From NCBI GenBank assembly GCA_030603185.1, contig JAUVYG010000006.1:1-43134 (forward strand): a stretch of DNA of 43,134 nt, in the 5' to 3' direction. This document shows positions 26,651 to 35,700 of the stretch, one piece after another. The DNA comes from Actinomycetota bacterium. Lineage in GTDB: Bacteria > Actinomycetota > JAUVYG01. The notes under the pieces are model-generated. The model searched no databases. It was not told the origin of the DNA and saw only the letters and a program-made list of their open reading frames with translations. The first letter of the stretch is position 1, and each line of letters starts with the position of its first letter. The position numbers and the translations under genes are program-made.

Positions 26651-26668
26651 CACTTTAGGGCTACTCAA

Positions 26669-27646
26669 ATGAGCGCAATCAGCGTTCAATCCTTCGCCAA
26701 GATCAATCTGTTTCTGGCTGTTCAGGATGTTCAGTCCTCGGGCTTCCACGACATAGAGACAGTATTCCATTCGGTCGGACTGGCCGATGACCTCACCGTT
26801 TCAGTGGCCGATAGCCCATCTTCTAAATCTGCGAACCCACCTATCAAGCTCAGGCTGAGAGAAAGCTCTGACCCCACCCTGGCCGACGAGCTCCCCACGG
26901 GGCCCGATAACATTGCGCATGCTGCCGCTCAAACGTATATGGCACGCAACTCCGAAGCGCGATCGATGCTCGCTGGCCGACAGATCAACGTGGAGCTCAC
27001 AAAGACTATTCCAATGGGAGCTGGCCTAGCAGGCGGCAGTTCTAATGCCGCTGCGGTCTTGGGGGCGCTCGAGCACTTGATGACCCAGCTGGGGGGCGCG
27101 GTCCTCGGAGAGGCCGCAGTCCTAGAACTTTGCGCTGAGCTCGGTAGTGATGTTCCTTTCTGCTATATGGGTGGTTGCATGGAAGGTGCAGGTAGAGGCG
27201 AGCGATTGTCGGTGCTCCCGGCGCTTCCCGACTGCCACATCGTGGTGATGGTTCCCGAGGTGTCCATCTCGACCGCGGCAGCCTATGGCTGGTTGGATGA
27301 AACCAGGGAGTCAGGTGAGCTAGGTGTCTCTAGAGCTCCAGGTGATGGGGTCGAAATAATGAGGGACGCTTTAGCCTCCCAGGACTTGGGGATGATTTGC
27401 GCGTCTCTGCACAATGATTTTGAGCATGTCGTATTTCCCAGGTATCCTGTTGTTGCTGAGCTAAGGGACATGGCTGTTCGGTCCGGGGCGATAGGGGCCC
27501 TCCTGTCTGGAAGCGGGTCCGCCGTCTTTGCGATCTGTGACAATATTGAGGGCGCTCACCAGATATCAGCAGAGGTGGAGGGGTCGCGGTCTGGAGCTAC
27601 ATCTTTTGTTGTGGGGCCATCGGATTGCGGTTGGAGCCGTATTTAA
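26669..27646 (+). CDS. ispE: 4-diphosphocytidyl-2-C-methyl-D-erythritol kinase
   Basis: SFAKINLFLAVQDVQSSGFHDIETVFHSVGLADDL...TKTIPMGAGLAGGSSNAAAVLGAL...ELGSDVPFCYMGG...GALLSGSGSAVFAI. Confidence 0.95.
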   Translation: MSAISVQSFAKINLFLAVQDVQSSGFHDIETVFHSVGLADDLTVSVADSPSSKSANPPIKLRLRESSDPTLADELPTGPDNIAHAAAQTYMARNSEARSMLAGRQINVELTKTIPMGAGLAGGSSNAAAVLGALEHLMTQLGGAVLGEAAVLELCAELGSDVPFCYMGGCMEGAGRGERLSVLPALPDCHIVVMVPEVSISTAAAYGWLDETRESGELGVSRAPGDGVEIMRDALASQDLGMICASLHNDFEHVVFPRYPVVAELRDMAVRSGAIGALLSGSGSAVFAICDNIEGAHQISAEVEGSRSGATSFVVGPSDCGWSRI

Positions 27647-27661
27647 AGGAAAGGGTGTTCC

Positions 27662-28462
27662 ATGGGAGAAAAAACCAGCACTGAGCAGAATTCTGCTCCT
27701 CGCAACTTGAAAATCAATGTATTGATACTGGCCGGCGGAAAAGTCAAAGGTGACATCGCGGGCAATGCTGAAAAGGGATTCATCAAGATCAATGGGGAAT
27801 CCATGGTGACTATAGTCACTAGAACCCTGGTCGACACAGGTATCGTCGATTCTATCTTGCTTTCCGCCTCACAGCCCGCGCTTGACGCAATCGGTCCTAT
27901 CGACGGTGTCGCGACGTTGGCCATCTCAGATGATGAGCCGCTCATTCACAAGCTTGAGCAGGGTCTCAAGCAGCTAGGTGGGCAGGGCACTGTGCTTGTG
28001 GCTGCGGGGGACATTCCCCTGATCACCAGCGAAGCGATCGAGAACTTCGTGGAAACAGCTCTTGATGATGGATCTAGTGTGGTCTATCCGCTGATACCGC
28101 GTGATGTGGTCGAGGCAAGTTTTCCTGAGGGCGAACGAACCTGGGTGCGCTTGCGGGACGGTGAGTTCACTGGCGGGAATCTACTACTCGTCGACTCCGA
28201 GGTGATGCTGTCCCGGATGCCACTGGTTAAGAAGACATTCGAGGCTCGTAAGAGTCCGTTTAGGATGCTTGGGATAATCGGGGTCGGGTTCGCGGTTAAG
28301 TTTCTCTTCCGAATGGTAAGTATCAATGAATTGAATAAAAGGATCTCTAAGATTGTCGGGGCGCCATCAGCGGTGATCCCATCCGGATACGCAGAGATAG
28401 GCTTTGACGTCGATAAGACGGAAGACCTCGACGCAGTAGAGAAAAGACTTAGTCATATCTGA
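27662..28462 (+). CDS. MobA-like NTP transferase family protein
   Basis: KINVLILAGGKVKGD...EKGFIKINGESMVTIVTRTLVDTG...VLVAAGDIPLITSEAIENFV; C-terminal hydrophobic extension. Confidence 0.8.
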   Translation: MGEKTSTEQNSAPRNLKINVLILAGGKVKGDIAGNAEKGFIKINGESMVTIVTRTLVDTGIVDSILLSASQPALDAIGPIDGVATLAISDDEPLIHKLEQGLKQLGGQGTVLVAAGDIPLITSEAIENFVETALDDGSSVVYPLIPRDVVEASFPEGERTWVRLRDGEFTGGNLLLVDSEVMLSRMPLVKKTFEARKSPFRMLGIIGVGFAVKFLFRMVSINELNKRISKIVGAPSAVIPSGYAEIGFDVDKTEDLDAVEKRLSHI

Positions 28463-28477
28463 TTGATCACACCCGAG

Positions 28478-28491
28478 GCATGGGGCCATGC
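28478..28491 (+). other. Small hairpin GCATG-GGGC-CATGC
   Basis: Direct inverted repeat upstream of spoVG. Confidence 0.4.
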
Positions 28492-28515
28492 GGGAGGGGG
28501 TCGGTCATTATGGGG

Positions 28516-28545
28516 CCTTGGCACCGCTGGGGAGCGGTGCCAAGG
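28516..28545 (+). other. Perfect 13-bp hairpin with GGGG loop upstream of spoVG
   Basis: CCTTGGCACCGCT-GGGG-AGCGGTGCCAAGG; not followed by a U-run. Confidence 0.85.
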
Positions 28546-28593
28546 TCGCGTTACGAGCAATAGCACGACCATACAAACGGGGAGGGATTTCAT

Positions 28594-28923
28594 ATGGAAA
28601 TCACTAGGGTCAAGGTTCGGTTAGTAGACATGAGCAAGGTCCGGGGACTTGCGAGCATCACCATCGACGACGAGTTCGTCGTCCATGATCTGCGCGTCGT
28701 AGATGGTGACGGCGGACTTTTTGTAGCCATGCCCAGCCGGAAGATACCCAACGGAACATTCCGCGATGTCGCTCATCCAATCAACACAGCCACGCGCCAG
28801 ACGATTCAGGACTCCGTAATTGAAGAGTACCTAAGATGCACCTCTGCCAGCGAGCTTGCAGGCGAGGCGGCACCTCGGGCCATCGGTACCACTCAAGAGT
28901 TTGCCGAGAACACCGAACATTAG
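28594..28923 (+). CDS. spoVG: SpoVG-family protein
   Basis: MEITRVKVRLVDMSKVRGLASITIDDEFVVHDLRVVDGDGGLFVAMPSRKIPNGTFRDVAHPINTATRQTIQDSVIEEY; GGGGAGG SD. Confidence 0.95.
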   Translation: MEITRVKVRLVDMSKVRGLASITIDDEFVVHDLRVVDGDGGLFVAMPSRKIPNGTFRDVAHPINTATRQTIQDSVIEEYLRCTSASELAGEAAPRAIGTTQEFAENTEH

Positions 28924-28956
28924 GCCACCCTCCCCCTTTTACCTGCGCATACCCGA

Positions 28957-28986
28957 TTGACACTCCGTATTGGGTAGCCCTATACT
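28957..28986 (+). promoter_or_regulatory. SigA-type promoter TTGACA-18-TATACT for tRNA-Gln/glmU
   Basis: Near-consensus hexamers, 24 nt before the tRNA-Gln 5' end. Confidence 0.75.
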
Positions 28987-29009
28987 GTCCTGCGGACAAG
29001 GACACTCAT

Positions 29010-29084
29010 TGGGGCGTCGCCAAGTGGTAAGGCAGGGGCTTTTGGAGCCTCCATTCCCAGGTTCGAATCCTGGCGCCCCAGCCA
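29010..29084 (+). tRNA. tRNA-Gln(TTG)
   Basis: TGGGGCGTCGCCAAGTGGTAAGGCAGGGGCTTTTGGAGCCTCCATTCCCAGGTTCGAATCCTGGCGCCCCAGCCA; cloverleaf, TTTTGGA loop, encoded CCA. Confidence 0.96.
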
Positions 29085-29097
29085 AAAGGTGTTGATC

Positions 29098-30531
29098 ATG
29101 AATCTAATTCCATCAAACAATGAAGCTCAACCCGCAGAGGGTCTTGCCGTGGTCGTGCTGGCCGCCGGCCAAGGGACTCGCATGAAATCTGCTCTACCCA
29201 AAGTCATGCACGATGTGGCCGGGAAGCCGATGATCGCCCGGGTGCTGGACACGGTCGCCCAATTAGACCCTACCAAGATAATAGTGGTGGTCGGGCACGG
29301 TGCTGATCAGCTCGAAAGCACCTTGGCAGAGGGTACATGGGCCGATAGGCTCGAGACAGTCGCTCAGACCGAACAGCGCGGTACCGGTCATGCGGTACGG
29401 CAGTGCGAGAGCGCTCTCGCATCCGCCATTCGATCCGGCGAGATCAAGACGGTCCTTGTCGTCTACGGCGATGTTCCTCTAGTTACCTCAAAAACTCTTT
29501 CATCCCTAGTATCTGCTTCGCAGGATGCCTCAGCCTCGGTGATGACCTTTCTTCCCGAGAACACGAAGGGGTACGGCAGAATCGTTCGCCAGGATGACGG
29601 TAGCCTCGCTCGTATAGTCGAGGAAAAGGACGCCACCGATGAAGAGAAGGCAATAAAAGAAGCTAACGCCGGCTCGGCCAGTTATGATGCAGGACTATTA
29701 TTTCCGTGCCTCGATAAGCTGACTCCCTCTAATAAGCAGGGAGAGTATTACCTGACTGACGTTATCGGGATGCTGGTAGAAGAGGGTAAGACCGTTATTC
29801 CCGTTGTTTGCGAGAATGAGCACGAGACCTTGGGGGTCGACTCCCGCGACAAGCTCGCTCAAGTGAACGCGTACGCACGAGACATCATCAACGACCACTG
29901 GATGTCTGAAGGCGTCACGATTCTGGATCCTTCCAGTACGTGGATCGATCCTGAGGTCAGGCTTAACACCGATGTTACGGTGCTACCCGGGACAATGCTT
30001 AAGGGCAACACGACTATTGGCACCGGCTCCATCATCGGACCTGGAGTTATCGTTCGAAACTCCACCATAGGCACGGACTCAACGGTTCAATACGGAGTAC
30101 TCGCTAACTCCACGGTCGGAAATGGCGTGAGCGTAGGCCCCTATTTCTCTCTTCGTGAAGGTAGCGTCCTAAAGGACGGCTCTAAGGTCGGTACATTCGT
30201 CGAGACCAAGAACACCGTGGTCGGCGAGAGCAGCAAGATACCTCACCTTTCCTACTTCGGTGATGCTGAGCTCGGCACCGGGGTCAACGTCGGAGCTGGA
30301 TCTATCACCTGCAATTACGATGGTGCAAACAAACATAAGACTAAGATCGAAGATGGAGTGTTCATCGGAAGCGATACCATGCTGGTGGCTCCGGTGAATC
30401 TGGGCAAGGACTCTGGCACAGGTGCCGGATCGGTCGTGACCCAAGATGTTGAAGACGGAGACCTTGTCGCTGGGGTCCCAGCCGTTAGACTGAGAAAACG
30501 AAACAACAAGAATGACCTTGAGGAGAATTAA
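29098..30531 (+). CDS. glmU: Bifunctional UDP-N-acetylglucosamine pyrophosphorylase/glucosamine-1-phosphate N-acetyltransferase
   Basis: VVLAAGQGTRMKSALPKVMHDVAGKPMI...QTEQRGTGHAV...C-terminal left-handed beta helix hexapeptide repeats; AAGGTG SD, ATG 29098 preferred over GTG 29089. Confidence 0.95.
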   Translation: MNLIPSNNEAQPAEGLAVVVLAAGQGTRMKSALPKVMHDVAGKPMIARVLDTVAQLDPTKIIVVVGHGADQLESTLAEGTWADRLETVAQTEQRGTGHAVRQCESALASAIRSGEIKTVLVVYGDVPLVTSKTLSSLVSASQDASASVMTFLPENTKGYGRIVRQDDGSLARIVEEKDATDEEKAIKEANAGSASYDAGLLFPCLDKLTPSNKQGEYYLTDVIGMLVEEGKTVIPVVCENEHETLGVDSRDKLAQVNAYARDIINDHWMSEGVTILDPSSTWIDPEVRLNTDVTVLPGTMLKGNTTIGTGSIIGPGVIVRNSTIGTDSTVQYGVLANSTVGNGVSVGPYFSLREGSVLKDGSKVGTFVETKNTVVGESSKIPHLSYFGDAELGTGVNVGAGSITCNYDGANKHKTKIEDGVFIGSDTMLVAPVNLGKDSGTGAGSVVTQDVEDGDLVAGVPAVRLRKRNNKNDLEEN

Positions 30532-31488
30532 TTGATCTTTCGCGGAATGATGTTGATGAGTGGGACCTCCCATCCTGCGCTTGCTGAAGAGATAGCCAAG
30601 AAGATGGACATCCCGTTGGCACCGGTGGATATTTCACGCTTTAGCAACGGAGAGATCTACTGCAGGGTCCGGACCACGGTCCGGGGTCAGCACGTCTTTG
30701 TAATTCAGCCTCTGGCCAACCAGGTCAACGAGCAGCTGATGGAGCTACTGATAATGATCGACGCACTGAAGCGCGCATCGGTCGGCGCTGTCACTGTTGT
30801 CGCGCCTCACTATGCTTACGCCAGGCAGGACAAACAGTCCGCTCCGCGCGAGCCGATCACAGCGAGACTGGTCGCTAATCTGATATCTGTGGCAGGTGCT
30901 GAGCGACTGATCACGATGGATCTTCACACCGGTCAGATACAGGGCTTCTTCGACTTTCCAGTCGACCACCTGAGTGCGCTTTCGCTTCTCGCAGATCACT
31001 ACAAGGCACAGAATCTAGAGGATCTCGTTGTCGTTGCCCCGGACGTTGGTCGAGTAAAGACGGCTAAGAAGTTCTCGGAGATGCTCGGGGCGGACCTCGC
31101 CATTCTTCACAAAGAGCGCCCGGCTCACAATGAAGTCGAGATCGGAGCGATCATCGGTGAGATCAAGGGCAAATCGTGTTTGCTAGTGGACGATATGATC
31201 GACACTGCCGGAACTATTACGGCAGGTGCGGAAACACTTGCTGAGCAAGGGGCAAAGGATATTTACGCCTGCGCTACTCACGGGATTCTTTCGGGCCCGG
31301 CAACTCAGCGACTCAACGACTCTTCGATCAAGGAACTGGTTCTATGCGACACGGTTCCGATTCCGAAAAGTCGGATGTCAGACAAATTTGTGGTAATATC
31401 GGTAGCTTCGCTTTTAGCGCGCGCGATAGTAAATGTTTTCGAGGATATATCGGTCAGTACTCTGTTCCATGGGGAAGACCACCTCTAA
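30532..31488 (+). CDS. prs: Ribose-phosphate pyrophosphokinase
   Basis: SRFSNGEIYCRVRTTVRGQHVFVIQPLANQVNEQLMELLIMIDALKRASVGAVTVVAPHYAYARQD...CLLVDDMIDTAGTI; TTG start with GAGGAG SD. Confidence 0.95.
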   Translation: MIFRGMMLMSGTSHPALAEEIAKKMDIPLAPVDISRFSNGEIYCRVRTTVRGQHVFVIQPLANQVNEQLMELLIMIDALKRASVGAVTVVAPHYAYARQDKQSAPREPITARLVANLISVAGAERLITMDLHTGQIQGFFDFPVDHLSALSLLADHYKAQNLEDLVVVAPDVGRVKTAKKFSEMLGADLAILHKERPAHNEVEIGAIIGEIKGKSCLLVDDMIDTAGTITAGAETLAEQGAKDIYACATHGILSGPATQRLNDSSIKELVLCDTVPIPKSRMSDKFVVISVASLLARAIVNVFEDISVSTLFHGEDHL

Positions 31489-31514
31489 GAAAAGACGAAA
31501 AGGAGACCAACGAA

Positions 31515-32180
31515 ATGGCTGAGCTAGCAAAGCTCGACGCGACCTTCCGAGAGGAAACCGGCAAAGGTGTCGCAAGGCAGATTAGATTTAAGGGTCGTGT
31601 ACCCGCTGTGATGTACGGGATGAAGACAGATCCCATGTCACTTTCGATTGACGCCCATGCGATGGGCCGTGTTCTCGCCAAGGTCGGCAGTCATGCCATT
31701 ATCGAGATCGAGGTCGACGGTGCTCCGGGTAAAGAGAAGAACCATACCGTCATGCTCAAAGATATTCAGATTCATCCGATCAAGGACAGCCTGATTCACA
31801 TCGACTTCCAGAAGATCGATATGGACAAAGAGATCGACCGCGTTATTCCTTTGCACCTTACTGGTACGGCAGCAGGAACCAGAATCGGTGGCGTTCTTCA
31901 GCACGGTGTACATGAGCTCACTCTTCGCGGAATCGCAAAGAGCATCCCCGAGTCCTTCGACGTGGACATCGAGGCTCTTGAGATCGGGTCAGCAATCCGT
32001 ATCGCTGACCTCGAACTTCCGGCTGGGATGGTAACACTGTCCAGCCCTGACGAGATCGTCGTCAGCGTTGTGGCTCCGAGACTTGAGGAAGAGCCAGAAA
32101 CGGTTGAGGGCGAAGAGGACGAAGAGCAGGCTCAGCCTGAAGTCATCGGCGCCAAGGACGAAGCAGAAGGGGAAGAGTAG
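31515..32180 (+). CDS. rplY: 50S ribosomal protein L25/general stress protein Ctc
   Basis: MAELAKLDATFREETGKGVARQIRFKGRVPAVMYGMKTDPMSLSID...; acidic C-terminal tail; AAGGAG SD before ATG 31515 (track ORF over-extended to 31344). Confidence 0.92.
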   Translation: MAELAKLDATFREETGKGVARQIRFKGRVPAVMYGMKTDPMSLSIDAHAMGRVLAKVGSHAIIEIEVDGAPGKEKNHTVMLKDIQIHPIKDSLIHIDFQKIDMDKEIDRVIPLHLTGTAAGTRIGGVLQHGVHELTLRGIAKSIPESFDVDIEALEIGSAIRIADLELPAGMVTLSSPDEIVVSVVAPRLEEEPETVEGEEDEEQAQPEVIGAKDEAEGEE

Positions 32181-32773
32181 TAGCCGGGAACCGCCTACTA
32201 CTTGTCGGACTGGGCAACCCTGGGCCCCAGTACGAACTGACCCGTCACAACCTGGGATTTTTATTAGTGGATATACTGGCGGAGCGCTTCGGCGCTCCGC
32301 CTTTCACGTCCAGGTGTCGTTCGGATTACTCGAAGACCCTGGTGGGCTCCGGCCCAAGCCAGACGGAAGTAGTGTTGGCCAAACCCCAGACATTCATGAA
32401 CAAGTCCGGCGAGAGCGTCTCATGCTTACTTCGTGAGCTGGACCTTGAGTGCGCCGACGATCAGATCTGGGTGGCCCATGACGATGTTGACCTTGAAGCC
32501 TTTCGACTTCGCTTGCGAGCCGGAGGTGGCGGACTGGGTGGCCACAACGGACTCAAGTCCATCGTCGACCATGTCGGTAGTAAGGACTTTGGTCGGGTAA
32601 AACTCGGGGTGGGAAGACCGCCAGGACGAAAGAGTGTCTCGAACTATGTTCTTGAACCCGTTCGCCAAAAGGAACTTGATGAGTATGCTGTACTTCTTGA
32701 GACCGCAGCCGATGCAGTCGAGCATGCCCTTAGCGAGGGGCTCGAGCCCGCAATGAACAAGTTCAACAGTTAG
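32177..32773 (+). CDS. pth: Peptidyl-tRNA hydrolase (start codon not recognisable)
   Basis: In frame with track ORF 32267-32773. Upstream codons 32195-32266 encode the conserved Pth N-terminus LLLVGLGNPGPQYELTRHNLGFLLVDILAERFG, so the track start (GTG 32267) is too late. Catalytic residues present (GNPG, TRHN, HDDVDL, GHNG). Start at 32177 is nominal. Confidence 0.85.
   Translation, partial: VVAGNRLLLVGLGNPGPQYELTRHNLGFLLVDILAERFGAPPFTSRCRSDYSKTLVGSGPSQTEVVLAKPQTFMNKSGESVSCLLRELDLECADDQIWVAHDDVDLEAFRLRLRAGGGGLGGHNGLKSIVDHVGSKDFGRVKLGVGRPPGRKSVSNYVLEPVRQKELDEYAVLLETAADAVEHALSEGLEPAMNKFNS
32278..32301 (+). other. 10-bp hairpin with C(UUCG)G tetraloop inside the 5' part of pth
   Basis: GGCGGAGCGC-TTCG-GCGCTCCGCC, perfect complement, followed by TTT. 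Confidence 0.85.
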
Positions 32774-32777
32774 ACGA

Positions 32778-35700
32778 GTGAACAACATGGATCTTGCGCC
32801 CTTACTTCCTTTAGCCAAAGCCAACAGTGAAGCCTCAGAGTTGATCCGCTCTACCGGTCGGGTCCTGGTAAGCGCTGCTGGCCCGCTGCGGCCCTATCTC
32901 GTAGCAGCGATGGTACGTGAGTCACTGCACAAGAATCCTGAACACCAGACGGTCCTGTACTGCGCCCATCAGCATCACGCCGAGGAATGGGTGTACAGCC
33001 TCAGCGGCTACGGAGTCGTCGCTCATCATCTGCCTGCATGGGATACTCTGCCGTCCGAGCGGCTCTCCCCCGCAGCTGATGTGATAGCCGCCCGCATGCG
33101 CGCTCTGGCAGCCACAGAGCAGGGCGGAGGAGTCGTTGTCGTCTCAGCCCGCGCAGCCCTCTACCCGGTTCCATCTCCCAAAGAGGGTCTACATAAGTCC
33201 GTCAGCCTGAAGGCTGGCGCCGATATCGAGATGGGTCCTTTTGTCGAGCAGTTGATAGGGCTGGGATATTCCCGTGAAGTCAGGGTCGAAGAGCCCGGGC
33301 AGATCGCGGTTCGCGGTGGTCTAATCGATATATATCCCCCGCTTTATGATGGTCCGGTCCGAGTCGAGTTCTTCGGAGACCAGGTGGAATCCATCCGCCA
33401 GTTCGATTCCGTCAGCCAATCATCCGTCCGTGACCTGAAGAGCCTTGAGCTCAACTGTTTGCGAGAAGTGATGGTCGATGAAGTCTCCGGCCCCAAGGCG
33501 GCCGAGATGTTGAGTGATCAGTTGGAGCAGCATGAGTGGCTTCGTCGTGACGTCGAGCGGCTAGAGCTCGGCGAGACCTTTGATGGCATCGAAGCCTACC
33601 TGCCGTTTCTTTACGGAGCTCGCTCGTCCATCGGTGACTACTTGAGACCCGGCGCGACTACCATCATCGACGAGCCCAAGTTCTTCGTGGATGACGCGGT
33701 CAAGGTCATCCGAGAGGAAGGTTCTTACCTGGTCGAGGCGACCTCTGCCGGGGCGATTCCCAAGCCTCCGGTACCTTATCTACCGATAATGGATAAAATC
33801 ACGCCTGATAGTCTGATCGAAGCTGCCAGCGGGGGGCGCGATTACTCAAAAGACGTATCCAAGAATGTTCTTTCACATGCCTGCGTAACAGCAGACTGTA
33901 TCGAGTTCGCGTCGATCACTTTGGCTGGCGGGCAAAAACATGATGAAACTTTTAACATCGCGGGCGCGCCGGTGGCATTCACGGCGCGCGACCACGAGAC
34001 CATCGCCTCTACATTCGATCAGTGGCGAAAGGCCGGCCGCAAGGTACTGGTTGCGGCCGGTACGACGGACTCGGCCAAACGGATTATTTCATTACTGCAA
34101 GAGATGGGGCTGCCGGCGACCTCTCTTGAAGAGTCCTCAGTCGCCGGCAGTGACATTCATTCGATAGACCGACTGCCTGAGCTAGGCGTCACAGAAGCCG
34201 GGATCCCCTACGGCTTCGAGTTGTTCGAGCCCGGCGTGGTCATCGTGTCAGCCCAGGATCTGTTTGGCGCTCAACAGCGTCGCACTCGAACCGGAAAGGC
34301 CCCGGGCGAAGCTGGATCGACGAAACTGCTTCGGTCCCTAGCCGAGCTGGAAGAAGGCGATCTGGTCGTCCACATCAATCACGGAATCGGAAAGTACACC
34401 GGCCTCGTCAGACGGGACATCGGAGACACCACCCGCGAGTACCTGACCCTTGAGTTCCGCGGGGCCGACAAGTTGTTCCTGCCGGTGGACTCGATCGACC
34501 GGATCACCAAGTACGTCGGCACCGGAGATGATCCGCAGCTAGCCAAGCTCGGCGGAAAAGAGTGGCTGCGGACCAAGAACAAGGTCAAGAAGTCGCTCCG
34601 CAAGATAGCCATCAACCTGGTCAAGCTTTACGCTGAGCGTTCGAGGTCGGTAGGCCACTCATTCAACACCGACTCTCCTTGGCAGATGGAACTGGAAGAG
34701 TCGTTCCCGTTCGATGAGACTCCCGACCAGGCAAAGGCCATCAACGATGTTAAGACTGACATGGAGCGCGAGCGTCCGATGGATCGACTGGTTTGTGGTG
34801 ACGTCGGATACGGAAAGACCGAGGTGGCCCTTCGTGCCGCCTTCAAGGCCGTGATGGACGGTCGCCAGGTACTTATCCTGGTGCCTACCACCCTATTAGC
34901 TCAGCAGCATTTCTCTAATTTTCATGAACGGTACGAGCCGTTTCCCATCAAAGTGGATCTATTGTCCCGCTTCCGATCGAAAGCCGAGCAGACCAAGGTC
35001 ATCAAGGGATTCTCGTCCGGGGACATCGATGTGGTCATCGGCACCCATCGTGCGCTCTCAAAGGACCTTCAGGCAAAAGACCTGGGACTGGTCATCATCG
35101 ACGAAGAGCACAGATTCGGAGTCGCCCAAAAAGAGCACCTTCGTGAGCTGAAGAAGCAGGTGGATGTGCTGACGATGATGGCTACTCCGATCCCTAGGAC
35201 CCTGCAGATGTCGCTTGCCGGCATCAGGGACCTCACTGTCATTGAGACTCCACCACCTGATCGTCAGCCCGTTCTGACTTTTGTCGGGGAATGGGAACGA
35301 ACCCTGTGTCGAGCCGCACTCATGCGTGAGTTGGCTCGTGAGGGGCAGGTGTTTTACGTGCGAAATCGGGTCGAAGGAATAGAGTCAATCGCCCAGAAGG
35401 TGCGCGAGTTGGTTCCCGAGGCCAAGGTCGTCGTCGCGCATGGACAGATGTCCGAGAAGGAACTTGAAAAGATAATGGAAGAGTTCGGCGCGGGTGAGCA
35501 CGACATCCTTGTGTGTACCTCGATCATAGAGTCCGGAATCGATCTTCCCAACGCAAACACTCTTATCGTCGAGGATTCTGATCAGCTGGGCCTAGCGCAG
35601 CTATATCAGATAAGAGGTCGTGTCGGTCGTTCAGGCCGCAGGGCGTACGCGTACTTCCTGACAGCCGCTGGTAAGACTTTGACCGGAGGAGCGGGGGAAC

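Noticed and set aside
28516-28545. Intrinsic terminator call for the 13-bp hairpin
   Set aside because: No downstream U-run (TCGCGTTACG follows), so it is listed as an unexplained hairpin instead.
31344-31514. N-terminal extension of the rplY ORF
   Set aside because: Lies within the prs coding region; an AAGGAG SD precedes ATG 31515, where L25 similarity begins.
32267-32773. Track ORF start (GTG 32267) as the real start of pth
   Set aside because: It would delete the conserved LVGLGNPG...TRHN catalytic N-terminus, which is encoded intact and in frame upstream.
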